Shown here in pieces: positions 8,485 to 16,932 of a stretch of DNA of 64,000 nucleotides (its first letter is position 1; each line of letters starts with the position of its first letter). Source of the DNA: Gimibacter soli (lineage in GTDB: Bacteria; Pseudomonadota; Alphaproteobacteria; Sphingomonadales; Kordiimonadaceae). The translations under genes were made by a program, and so were the position numbers. Where the stretch lies: the NCBI RefSeq assembly GCF_028463845.1, contig NZ_CP116805.1, forward strand, positions 1,054,001-1,118,000, written 5' to 3'. The notes beneath the pieces are model-generated. The model saw nothing but the letters and a program-made list of their open reading frames with translations. It was not told where the DNA came from and searched no databases.

Positions 8485-10011
8485 CTATTGCTTGTCGTAC
8501 GCTTCGATGAAGGACCGGATATCATCCAGGAACTTCAGGCGCGACGGCTCATGCACATACATCATATGGCCCGATTCGTAATAGGTGAAAGCAACGCGGT
8601 CCTTCACGATTTCGGGTTGGGCCAGCGCATTCTCGGCCCCGTAGAAGGGGGTCGCGAAGTCATAATAGCCCTGGGTGACAAGCACATGCATGTCCGGATT
8701 GTGGCGCATGGCGGAACCAAGCATCGGCACCACGTTCACGAAGCGGCCACCGTTCGGCAGCTCCTTGCCCCAAACGTTCCAGTTCCAGCCCCAGTCCTTT
8801 TCGCCGCGTGCGCTGTTGTTGTAGCGGCGATCGGTCAGCTTCACGCCGAAGAAGTTTTTCAGCTGGTCGTTGATGGCGACAGTGAAGGCATTGCCGGTGG
8901 CGTCCGAGAAGGGGTCGCTTTCGAAGAACTCGCCGGCTGAATCCGGCTCGTCGCCGAGATAGCGGCTGTCAAGGCGACCGACCACCTTGCGTTCGTCGCG
9001 CATCAGCTCCTTGAAGAAGCGGAAGACTTCGATCCGCAGGTTGGTTGCCTTGATGTAGTTTTTCTCAAGGCCGGTATACTGGTGCAGCTTGTCGATGATG
9101 CGGGCTTCCTCGTCCGCGCTCAGGCGGTTGCCGGCCATGAGGGCGGCGGCATAGTCGGTGCTGGCAAACGCGCGCACTTCATCAAGGAAGGCTTCAAGGT
9201 TGGCGGGCTTCGACGGCAGCTGGTTATGATACCAGGCGGTTGCCGCGTAGCTCGGCAGGAAGGACACATAAGCCTGCACGGCACCCGGCTGGAAGCGGCT
9301 CTGGTGATAGTCAAGCACCGCCGAGATCAGCATGATGCCATTGAGGCCGATATCATGATCGTTGGTCAGCTTGTCGGCAACAACGGCTGAGCGCAGCGTG
9401 CCGTAGCTTTCACCGGCCAGAAACTTCGGCGAGTTCCAGCGATTGTTTTCGTCAATCCAGGTGCGGATGAATTCGGCGATCGAGCCGCCGTCTTCCAGAA
9501 CCCCCCAGTGTTTCTTGGGGTCTTCGTCGCCGAGCGGGCGGCTGAGGCCGGTGCCGACCGGATCGATGAAGACAAGATCAGTCACATCGAGGACGGTTTC
9601 CGGGTTGTCGATGATCCGGTAGGGCGCAGCGCCATCGTCAGCCGGGTCCGACGGCACGACCACCCGGCGCGGGCCGAACACGCCCATATGCAGCCACATG
9701 GAGGCCGAACCGGGACCGCCGTTATAAACGAAGGTGACCGGACGGGTCGACGGGTCCTTCACGCCGTCCTTCAGGTAGGCGTAGGTGAAGAAGGTGGCCA
9801 CGGGCTTGCCCTTGGCGTCGCGGATATAGGTGTCCCCCGCAACCGCCTTGTAGGCGACCTTAACGCCGTTGAATGTGCCCGATTTCGACGAGCTGAAAAC
9901 GGCAGGCTCCGGGATGGCTGGTGCGGCGGCAGTTTTGGCCTCTTCCGCGAACACCGGGTTTGTCAGGCTGATGGCCGAAAGGCCAAGCGCCACGATGCAG
10001 CTTCTGATCAT
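8485..10011 (-). CDS. secreted S10-family serine carboxypeptidase
   Basis: A 508-residue exported peptidase. MIRSCIVALGLSAISLTNPVFA is a clear signal peptide, and GGGGGAAC precedes the ATG at 10011, which is why I prefer it to longer forms. The S10 fold shows as FVYNGGPGSASMWLHMG (about 95-110) and FIDPVGTGLSRP. Ser202 in AGESYGTLR is the nucleophile and His482 in YESGHMMYV the catalytic histidine; an Asp between them completes the triad by family. Carboxypeptidases of this family release C-terminal residues from peptides at low pH. Together with the M16 and S9 peptidases further on, it suggests peptide scavenging in the periplasm or outside. Confidence 0.9.
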   Translation of the reverse strand: MIRSCIVALGLSAISLTNPVFAEEAKTAAAPAIPEPAVFSSSKSGTFNGVKVAYKAVAGDTYIRDAKGKPVATFFTYAYLKDGVKDPSTRPVTFVYNGGPGSASMWLHMGVFGPRRVVVPSDPADDGAAPYRIIDNPETVLDVTDLVFIDPVGTGLSRPLGDEDPKKHWGVLEDGGSIAEFIRTWIDENNRWNSPKFLAGESYGTLRSAVVADKLTNDHDIGLNGIMLISAVLDYHQSRFQPGAVQAYVSFLPSYAATAWYHNQLPSKPANLEAFLDEVRAFASTDYAAALMAGNRLSADEEARIIDKLHQYTGLEKNYIKATNLRIEVFRFFKELMRDERKVVGRLDSRYLGDEPDSAGEFFESDPFSDATGNAFTVAINDQLKNFFGVKLTDRRYNNSARGEKDWGWNWNVWGKELPNGGRFVNVVPMLGSAMRHNPDMHVLVTQGYYDFATPFYGAENALAQPEIVKDRVAFTYYESGHMMYVHEPSRLKFLDDIRSFIEAYDKQ

Positions 10012-10216
10012 GTGTTCCCCCACTTGATTATGTGATCGTCTGAACATTCAGTCTCCAAGGTTGAATGCCACCGGTGGCCCGGAGTCAAGGCCCCGCGCAT
10101 GACAATAAGTTTAGTTGAGGGGCTTTTGTCGGCGGGGGCTTTGATGTTGCGAGATGTATGGAGCTGGGCTAGGGTCCGCGGCGTTTTGTCGTCTGTCCGG
10201 GGCCAAAGGATTCTCG

Positions 10217-11386
10217 ATGTCGCCTATCCTGCTTACAATGAAGCATCTGTCGCCGATTATCCTTGCAGAAAATGGCCCCGTGCTGCGGGAGGCGCCGCGC
10301 CCGCCGGAGCTGCAACAGCCCGGATATGATGCAGCTTTCGACAAGAGGACGCTTTTCTACGATACGTTCATACCGGCCGGCGGACGCAAAGTGCGTCTTC
10401 TGGGGCCATCGTTGTTGAACCTGGAAAGTGAGCTTGTCGGCAGCCGGATTACGGTTACGCGCGGGGACACCTATTTGGAACATGTGGTCCAAGAAGATGA
10501 TATCGTTTCGCTGCGCAAGATTTTTCGCATGGATGTGCCTTTGCCTCAAAATGAGGCGGGAGATGTTTTCCTGAAGCTGGAATCAGCCCGTCTTGGCACC
10601 CATGAAGTACAGGTGCGTTTTAACCGTGTCCCTGCGTTCACTGGCCGGAAGGTGCTTTTCACCCTGTTCAAGTATGAGCCGCTGGCATGGATACGGGACT
10701 GGGTCGAGTTCAACATCCGCTACCATGGCGCCGATGCTGTATTGCTCTACAACAACGATTCACCGCTTTACACCACCGAAGAGATAGCTGCAGGAATAGC
10801 GGATATTCCGGGGCTGCGGGAGGCGGCTGTAGTTGAGTGGTCATTTCCCTATGGGCCGGGCGCCTATAAGGATTCAAAATGGGATTCCAACTTTTGCCAG
10901 TTTGGCGTCTTCGATCATGCCCGTTGGCGTTTCCTGGTGCGTGCCGCAGGCGTCCTGAACACAGATATCGACGAGTTGCTGGTCACACATGACCACCGGT
11001 CGATTTTCGACATCTTGGAAGAAACCCCCTCCGGATTCCTGCGATTTGAAGGAAATTGGGTCACAGGCGCGCGCGAGCTAGATATGGCGCGGCCGGTCGA
11101 GGAACGACGCCACCGGGACTATGACCTGATGGGCGGTGATAGTTGGGATGACAGCTTCTCCGGCAAATGGGCAGTAGTGCCCCGCAAGACGCGTCCGAGG
11201 CAGCAATGGTGCACGCATTTCATCACGGGGAAAGATAACCAGTTCGTGCCCCGTGAAGAAATGTTCGTCCGCCATTTCTGCAATATCAATATGAACTGGA
11301 AGAAAGACAGGTCCGGCCCCCTTCTGAACGAACGGTCGGATACTGCCCTCATCGAAGCCTACAGGCGCGTCGGGTGGCGCGATTAG
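10217..11386 (+). CDS. glycosyltransferase (GT92/DUF23-like, GT-A fold)
   Basis: About 389 residues. From about residue 145 it resembles GT92/Glyco_tranf_2_4 proteins: KVLFTLFKYEPLAWIRDWVEF, HGADAVLLYNNDS and, at about residues 250-252, the metal-binding DID motif in LNTDIDELLV. A nucleotide-sugar-dependent transfer is expected; donor and acceptor are unknown. No signal peptide or membrane span is seen. I chose the ATG at 10217 because AAAGGA lies 6 nt upstream; an ATG at 10154 in the same frame is possible. Base composition is visibly more A/T-rich than the neighbours, a possible sign of transfer. Its stop overlaps that of the convergent sulfotransferase gene (TTAG). Confidence 0.75.
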   Translation: MSPILLTMKHLSPIILAENGPVLREAPRPPELQQPGYDAAFDKRTLFYDTFIPAGGRKVRLLGPSLLNLESELVGSRITVTRGDTYLEHVVQEDDIVSLRKIFRMDVPLPQNEAGDVFLKLESARLGTHEVQVRFNRVPAFTGRKVLFTLFKYEPLAWIRDWVEFNIRYHGADAVLLYNNDSPLYTTEEIAAGIADIPGLREAAVVEWSFPYGPGAYKDSKWDSNFCQFGVFDHARWRFLVRAAGVLNTDIDELLVTHDHRSIFDILEETPSGFLRFEGNWVTGARELDMARPVEERRHRDYDLMGGDSWDDSFSGKWAVVPRKTRPRQQWCTHFITGKDNQFVPREEMFVRHFCNINMNWKKDRSGPLLNERSDTALIEAYRRVGWRD

Positions 11387-12684
11387 CGCTGAGGTGTGCC
11401 AGCGTCCGTCAGCAGCGAAGCAAGTTCATTGAATTTCGGATGGCGCCGGGTTTGGGCTGGGGCATTGTCCAGAAGTGCTGCCGCTGCAGCATCACCCAGA
11501 TGTTTCCGGTTCAGGTCGAACGTCAGCTTGAAGGCTGGCCAGTTGAAGGGATTGATTGCTGCCGCACGGGCTGAAAGCTTCGCTGCGACCGTGCCATTTC
11601 CACACCGTTCCTCGATCCGCGCCAGAATGAAAAGGCCGTCAGCATGCTTAGGCACCAGTGCAAGGCAGGCTTCGGCTTCCTGGCGCGCGCCTGGCACATC
11701 ATCCTTCCGCAACAGATAGAGGGCGGCGTTGGCGCGATTGGTGGCGGCTGCATAGTCCGGCATTTTCTGGGATGCAGCGTCGGTGATCAGGCTGGCAAGC
11801 CGGGGTGACATGCCGGGAGTTGCAGCGGCATGCATCTCTGCGGCACGAATCTGGCGCATGGCGACCAATGCATCCACCAGCAGGTCTTCGGCTTCTGCCT
11901 GGCTATGGGATTTGTCACTGTTTTCCCTCAGGCCCTGCATGCTTGCGGCAAGCAGATCAGGATCATAGCCGAAGGGGTTGAGCGGTGCGCCAACGGTCAC
12001 TGTTTGCTCCAGCGTGGCGCGGGCGAGGCGGGCATCAAGCGGATTGGCAGCTTCGACTTCCGCGGGTGTCAGGTCGCTGGTGTCGACCGCTTCTTCATAG
12101 ACCCGGCGCCGCTCGGCATGCAGGGGAACACCGAGGTCACCGAACAGGAGACCGGCGTGCGTATCGAGTTTCGCGGTATTCATCACATACCGGAAATGCC
12201 GCAGGATCGTTTCCACCGCCCCGATGCCGTAACCGGCGTCATCGCCTGCGAGCGGCGCGAACTGGCGGTACAGGGTCTGCGCCAGCGGGTCCGGCCGCCG
12301 GGTCCTGAAATAGTCGCGCAAGGAAACAGTTCGCCCGGTGCGGGCAAGGCCGCGCAGGTGATGTTTATATTCCGAAACCAGATGGGTGAAAGGGTCGCGC
12401 AGGACACAAAAAAGGACTGGCACTTTTGGCCAATCAAGCGCAAGCAACCGGTGGTCGACGCCGTGGCCGGCGATCAGCCTGAACGACGTAAGGTTCGGGC
12501 CTTTCTGGCTTGCAGGGGCAAAAAACCGGTCCACCCATGCGGCAGGGCCGTAGGTGCGGCAGTTTTCTGGCCCGAGATGCGCTTGCAGGTGTGCGAGCAG
12601 GGTGGTGCCGCCTGTCTTCGCCAGGTGGAGCCCGATATGGGCTGGTCCCTTGTGAGGGGTGGCGGTCATTGGCGGGCCGCTCAC
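11383..12684 (-). CDS. sulfotransferase-like protein with repeat-like C-terminus
   Basis: A 433-residue protein. The N-terminal part looks like a PAPS-dependent sulfotransferase: the 5'-phosphosulfate loop is HLAKTGGTTLLAHL (about 20-33), and VLFCVLRDPFTHLVSEYKHHL (about 90-110) matches the 3'-phosphate-binding Arg/Ser motif. Residues from about 310 are helical and Ala-rich (AANRANAALYLLRKDD, AEACLALVPKHADGLFILARI), like TPR repeats. The GTG at 12684 overlaps the stop of the GSCFA gene by 3 nt (GTGA), so translation is probably coupled; an ATG at 12669 is an alternative. It likely transfers sulfate to a glycan made by neighbouring enzymes. Confidence 0.72.
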   Translation of the reverse strand: MSGPPMTATPHKGPAHIGLHLAKTGGTTLLAHLQAHLGPENCRTYGPAAWVDRFFAPASQKGPNLTSFRLIAGHGVDHRLLALDWPKVPVLFCVLRDPFTHLVSEYKHHLRGLARTGRTVSLRDYFRTRRPDPLAQTLYRQFAPLAGDDAGYGIGAVETILRHFRYVMNTAKLDTHAGLLFGDLGVPLHAERRRVYEEAVDTSDLTPAEVEAANPLDARLARATLEQTVTVGAPLNPFGYDPDLLAASMQGLRENSDKSHSQAEAEDLLVDALVAMRQIRAAEMHAAATPGMSPRLASLITDAASQKMPDYAAATNRANAALYLLRKDDVPGARQEAEACLALVPKHADGLFILARIEERCGNGTVAAKLSARAAAINPFNWPAFKLTFDLNRKHLGDAAAAALLDNAPAQTRRHPKFNELASLLTDAGTPQR

Positions 12685-14225
12685 CCGGCGCTCGCCCGCC
12701 GCGCCAGCCGTTCCTGGATTTCGGCATGTCGCTTCAGAGCTACCGGATTGTTGGGGGCAATGGCGAGGGCCGCCGCAAACGCGGCCAAAGCCTCTTCATC
12801 CCGTTTCTGTGCCATGCGCAGGCGCCCGAGCAGAACATGGGTATAGATGCGATGCGGGGCCTCGACAGTCAGGATCGCCAGCATGTTTTCCGCCCCGGCC
12901 AAATCGTTACTCGCCAGAAGGCAGCGAACGTAATTGAGCTTCATCTCGACTGGCGTTTCCGGATCCTGCACTGCCAGTTTCAGGTGCCGCTCGGCAGCAG
13001 GCGTGTTCTTGTCGCCGAACAACCACTGGCCCTTGATACCATTCAGCGCAGGATGTGCGGGATGGGCCGCGAGCGCCCTGTCGATGGCCGGTTCGAGGTC
13101 AGCCCTGTCCTCAGTTTCCTGCAAGAGGGTCACAAGCCGGGCAACGAGGTCCGGATTATCGGTTGCCGCCTCAATCTGCCGGTAGGCGTCTTGAAGGACT
13201 TCATCGCTTGGCCGCGTGCCATGCCGCGAATGGACATGCATGAGGATCGAGTCTCTGGCCGATTCCGGGAAATAACCGGCAATCAGGTTGCGGACGATCT
13301 GACCGACGAACTCGTCGGAAACATGCCGCTTGTCTTCCTGCCAGATATCCCAGGTCTTGGTGATGGTCGCTGCCTCATAGCTCGGGAAATAGTCGACCCT
13401 GTCGAACTTTGCCGTCACATCGGCACAGACGGTGCGCAGGAGCGATTTGCCATGCGTTGTGGCGAGGATGACGTCATGGCTCGCGAAAGTGCGCCCCAGC
13501 GGCACGGGCGATGTGGTGATCATCACCTTCACATCCGGGTTCAGGGCACGAACACGGGCAATGCTGTCCTCGATAAACTTGCGGGACTCCTCGAACGACA
13601 GGACATGCAACTCGAACCGGCCGAGCGTGTCGCCGAAGGTCCGCTTGTCCGGCATCTGCTGGATATAGACGCCGGTTTCCTTGTCGTACCATGCTTCGAT
13701 GAGGCCAAGGGTGATGATCAGCCCTTCTGCCGTGAACATTGTACGAAACACATCGTAAAGCTCCGCGCGTCGTTCCAGAAAGCGTGCCTCGGTGACAGGC
13801 GTGAAGCCCTGCAGGTTGGTGTCAACAACCATGCCTTCATCCACCCGGATCGCAAACCGCATCGCGAGGGCAGGGTCGAACGTGTCGCCATTTTCGAACT
13901 GGCTGGCGGCCCAGTCGATCTCCTGCCAGATGGCCGGCGGCGTGAATTTGTTCAGGATGCCGTTGGCGCGGTTCTTCCACTCGGTTTTGGGTACGGAGAA
14001 GCGAAGGACCGGGATATCGTAACCCAACACATCAAGCTTCTCTTCGATATTGCGGGCAAAGCAGCTGCCAATGGTGAAAAGGCTGTCCTTGGCGCCGAAC
14101 TGGAAGCTCGGGGCCAGTTCCGGGAAAACGAGCCCGTCCAGGCGCTTCAGGCTGTGCTGCCATGAGGCTGTCCTGTTGCGGGCAGTATTCAGGGCGTCGT
14201 CATAGCTGATGGCTTTGCTGGGCAT
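12681..14225 (-). CDS. GSCFA-domain protein with TPR-like C-terminus
   Basis: A 514-residue protein named for the motif GSCFA, seen here at about residues 53-57 (FTIGSCFARNIEEKL). GSCFA proteins are thought to be related to SGNH/GDSL hydrolases and often sit in polysaccharide loci. Later conserved-looking stretches are LIITLGLIEAWYDKETGVY and VMITTSPVPLGRTF. From about residue 345 the sequence turns into Ala-rich helical pairs (AERHLKLAVQDPETPVEMKLNYVRCLLAS; EEALAAFAAALAIAPNNPVAL) typical of TPR. GGAAAGGA lies 6 nt before the ATG at 14225, favoured over a start at 14249. It is translationally coupled to the sulfotransferase gene, so the two probably act together. Confidence 0.8.
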   Translation of the reverse strand: MPSKAISYDDALNTARNRTASWQHSLKRLDGLVFPELAPSFQFGAKDSLFTIGSCFARNIEEKLDVLGYDIPVLRFSVPKTEWKNRANGILNKFTPPAIWQEIDWAASQFENGDTFDPALAMRFAIRVDEGMVVDTNLQGFTPVTEARFLERRAELYDVFRTMFTAEGLIITLGLIEAWYDKETGVYIQQMPDKRTFGDTLGRFELHVLSFEESRKFIEDSIARVRALNPDVKVMITTSPVPLGRTFASHDVILATTHGKSLLRTVCADVTAKFDRVDYFPSYEAATITKTWDIWQEDKRHVSDEFVGQIVRNLIAGYFPESARDSILMHVHSRHGTRPSDEVLQDAYRQIEAATDNPDLVARLVTLLQETEDRADLEPAIDRALAAHPAHPALNGIKGQWLFGDKNTPAAERHLKLAVQDPETPVEMKLNYVRCLLASNDLAGAENMLAILTVEAPHRIYTHVLLGRLRMAQKRDEEALAAFAAALAIAPNNPVALKRHAEIQERLARRASAG

Positions 14226-14281
14226 CGCGGGTCCTTTCCGGTCTCTCACCCGCAGGTGATACAGGGGCCGGTGCCGATTGT

Positions 14282-15193
14282 CTATTGGCCGCTGCGGTTC
14301 TCGCCGCCGTTCAGGACGGCTGTATCCGCCCTGACAAGTTCCTTCAGGAAGCCGGCAAGGGCCGTCAGGCGCGGGTGATCGGCAATCTCGGGATGGACCA
14401 CGAAATAGAGGCTGCGGGTGATGGACACGTCTTCCTTCAGGACCGGTGTCAGGCCCTTGATGCGGTCCGCGAGGAAGCAGGGCAGGAGGGCGATTCCCAT
14501 GCCGCTTTCGGCGGCCATCGCCTGACCGGTCACACTTGTCGAACGGAAGACCACACGCGGGTTGCTGACCGAGCGGTCCAGAAGCTTCAGTTCACCAACC
14601 GAGAGAAGATCGTCCACATACCAGATGAAATGGTGAGGGGCGAGGTCGGCAAGCCGCACGATCGGCGGGTGGCTGTTCAGGTAACTGGGGGCAGCGTAGA
14701 AGCGCAGGCGGTATTGGCCAAGCTCGGTTGCGTTCAGGCGGCCGATGGTCGGCTCCGACAGCGCCACGGCAGCGTCCGCCTCCCGCCGGGTGAGCGACAG
14801 ATGCCGGGTCTCTGCCACCAGTTCCAGTTCTATCCCCGGATAGCGCTGGTGAAAGGGCATAAGGCGGCGGGCCAGATACTGGCTGCCAAAGGCCTCAGGC
14901 GTGGAAAGCCGGATGGTGCCTGTGGGGGTCGAGCGGCTGGCGTCCAGCGTGTTGACGAGGGCATGGCCCGCGTTTTCCATCGCTTCCGCATGATAGAGAA
15001 GCCGGCGGCCTTCTTCGGTCAGGATGAAGGTGCGGTTGCGCCGGTCAAACAGCGCGACGCCAAGGTCGGCTTCCAGGGCCTGCAGGCGCCGCCCCACTGT
15101 GGTGTGATCGACGCCAAGCCGTTCGGCAGCCGCCACCATCTTGCCGCGCCGGGCAACTTCCAGAAAGTAGCGAAGGTCATTCCAGTCGAACAT
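14282..15193 (-). CDS. LysR-family regulator, divergent to mmsA
   Basis: A 303-residue LysR protein. The helix-turn-helix lies at about 1-60 (MFDWNDLRYFLEVARRGKM; VDHTTVGRRLQALEADLG) and the effector domain from about 90 (GTIRLSTPEAFGSQYLARRL). The ATG at 15193 has AAGGGG 5 nt upstream. The subgroup with DHTTVGRR recognition helix is common in alphaproteobacteria. It is divergent from mmsA across 147 nt that hold a perfect inverted repeat, so it probably controls the methylmalonate-semialdehyde dehydrogenase gene and itself, maybe in response to a valine-derived acid. That role is inference. Confidence 0.88.
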   Translation of the reverse strand: MFDWNDLRYFLEVARRGKMVAAAERLGVDHTTVGRRLQALEADLGVALFDRRNRTFILTEEGRRLLYHAEAMENAGHALVNTLDASRSTPTGTIRLSTPEAFGSQYLARRLMPFHQRYPGIELELVAETRHLSLTRREADAAVALSEPTIGRLNATELGQYRLRFYAAPSYLNSHPPIVRLADLAPHHFIWYVDDLLSVGELKLLDRSVSNPRVVFRSTSVTGQAMAAESGMGIALLPCFLADRIKGLTPVLKEDVSITRSLYFVVHPEIADHPRLTALAGFLKELVRADTAVLNGGENRSGQ

Positions 15194-15213
15194 GGCACCC
15201 CTTGTGTGCAAAA

Positions 15214-15233
15214 ATGCAGATTAAATACTGCAT
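15214..15233. promoter_or_regulatory. candidate LysR operator
   Basis: A perfect inverted repeat, ATGCAG (15214-15219), 8-nt AT-rich spacer, CTGCAT (15228-15233), 20 nt upstream of the LysR start and 107 nt upstream of mmsA. Size and symmetry fit a LysR-type site. A second TGCA lies just to the left (15207-15210). Confidence 0.5.
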
Positions 15234-15340
15234 AACTTCGTGATGACCTGCAAGCCTGCATGCGATACGGTCCCTGTCATTCCGGGGTGTGGCGCGTGGG
15301 GCGCCAGCCTTGATGCGACAGATGACAGGAGGGTTTCCCC

Positions 15341-16846
15341 ATGTATGACATTCATCATTATGCCGATGGCAAAATCGTCGAAGGTACGTCCGGCCGGTTC
15401 GGCAATATCTTCAACCCGTCGACGGGTGAAGTGCAGGGCCGCGTGGCGCTGGCCTCGAAAGCCGAGGTTGAAGGCGTGATCGCGGTTGCCGAAAAGGCGG
15501 CTGAAGCATGGGGCCGTGAATCGGTCGTCAAGCGCGCCCGCGTGCTGCAGAACCTCGTTCATATCCTGTACCGCGAGAAGGACGCCCTCGCCGAGGCACT
15601 GTCGCGTGAGCATGGCAAGGTCTTCTCGGACGCGCAGGGCGATGTGCAGCGCGGCCTTGAGGTTGCTGAATTCGCGCAAGGCATCCCGCACCTGATCAAG
15701 GGCGAGTATTCGGATAACGTTTCGACCGGCATCGACATGTATTCGATGCGCAAGCCCCTGGGTGTTGTGGCGGGCATCACCCCCTTCAACTTCCCGGCCA
15801 TGATCCCGCTGTGGATGAGCACCGTTGCCATCGCCTGCGGTAACGCCTTCGTCCTGAAGCCTTCGGAGCGTGATCCGTCGGTCCCGATGATGCTGGCCGC
15901 CTGCTGGAAAGAAGCGGGCCTGCCGGACGGTGTGTTCAACGTGGTGAACGGCGACAAGGAATCGGTTGATACCCTGTGCACCGACCCGCGCATCAAGGCG
16001 GTTTCGTTCGTCGGCTCCACCCCGATTGCCCAGTATGTCTATGCAACGGGCACGGCGCACGGCAAGCGCGTGCAGGCCATGGGTGGTGCCAAGAACCATA
16101 TGATCATCATGCCCGATGCCGATCTTGATCAGGTGGCTGACGCCCTTATCGGCGCGGCTTACGGTTCGGCTGGCGAGCGCTGCATGGCGATTTCGGTAGC
16201 GGTGCCGGTTGGCAAGGCTGTAGCCGACAAGATGATCGAAATGCTGAAGCCGCGCGTTGAAGCCCTGAAGGTTGGTCACTCGATGGACCCGCTCGCCGAA
16301 ATGGGCCCGCTGGTCACCGCCGAGCACCGCGCCAAGGTGAAAGGCTATATCGACCTCGCCGAGCAGGAAGGCTCGAAGCTCGTCGTCGATGGCCGGTCGT
16401 TCCAGTATAATATGCAGGGCTTCGAGAAGGGCTTCTATATGGGCGGCTCGCTCCTCGATAACGTGAAGCCCGGCATGCGCTCCTACAAGGAAGAGATTTT
16501 CGGCCCCACCTTGCAGGTGCTGCGGACCGAAAGCTTCGATGAGGCTGCAAGCCTGCCGACCATCCATGAATATGGCAATGGCACCTCGATCTTCACCCGC
16601 GACGGCGATACCGCCCGCGAATATGTGAACCGCGTCGAGGTCGGCATGGTCGGCGTCAACGTGCCAATCCCCGTGCCGCTTGCATTCCATAGCTTCGGCG
16701 GCTGGAAAAATTCGGCCTTCGGCGACATGAACCAGCACGGAATGGAAGGCGTTCGCTTCTATACCAAGGTGAAAACTGTAACGAGCCGCTGGCCCACGGG
16801 CATCCGCTCGGGCGCAGAGTTTGTCATCCCCACACTGAACGGCTAA
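15341..16846 (+). CDS. mmsA: methylmalonate-semialdehyde dehydrogenase (CoA-acylating)
   Basis: It converts methylmalonate semialdehyde plus CoA and NAD+ to propionyl-CoA and CO2, the last step of valine degradation (also used for malonate semialdehyde). 501 residues. The aldehyde dehydrogenase fold is complete: GITPFNFPAMIPLWMSTVAI (cofactor region) and Cys281 in GSAGERCMAISVA as the catalytic thiol. The typical MmsA features FPAMIPLWM and GERCMA distinguish it from ordinary ALDHs. AGGAGGG lies 7-8 nt before the ATG at 15341. Its partner genes (acyl-CoA dehydrogenase, hydrolase, mmsB) lie at 21.8-24.9 kb on the same strand, separated by two peptidase genes. Confidence 0.95.
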   Translation: MYDIHHYADGKIVEGTSGRFGNIFNPSTGEVQGRVALASKAEVEGVIAVAEKAAEAWGRESVVKRARVLQNLVHILYREKDALAEALSREHGKVFSDAQGDVQRGLEVAEFAQGIPHLIKGEYSDNVSTGIDMYSMRKPLGVVAGITPFNFPAMIPLWMSTVAIACGNAFVLKPSERDPSVPMMLAACWKEAGLPDGVFNVVNGDKESVDTLCTDPRIKAVSFVGSTPIAQYVYATGTAHGKRVQAMGGAKNHMIIMPDADLDQVADALIGAAYGSAGERCMAISVAVPVGKAVADKMIEMLKPRVEALKVGHSMDPLAEMGPLVTAEHRAKVKGYIDLAEQEGSKLVVDGRSFQYNMQGFEKGFYMGGSLLDNVKPGMRSYKEEIFGPTLQVLRTESFDEAASLPTIHEYGNGTSIFTRDGDTAREYVNRVEVGMVGVNVPIPVPLAFHSFGGWKNSAFGDMNQHGMEGVRFYTKVKTVTSRWPTGIRSGAEFVIPTLNG

Positions 16847-16857
16847 GATGCGGCGGT

Positions 16858-16883
16858 CCGGAACGGCCGGGGGGCCGTTCCGG
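16858..16883. terminator. hairpin without T-run after mmsA
   Basis: A perfect 11-bp stem, CCGGAACGGCC (16858-16868) with GGCCGTTCCGG (16873-16883), and a GGGG loop. No T-tract follows, so it may be a weak or Rho-assisted terminator, or protect the mmsA 3' end. Confidence 0.5.
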
Positions 16884-16932
16884 TAATGCCAACATCCGGA
16901 TCAACAAGACCGGAACGACAGTGGGGAACCTT

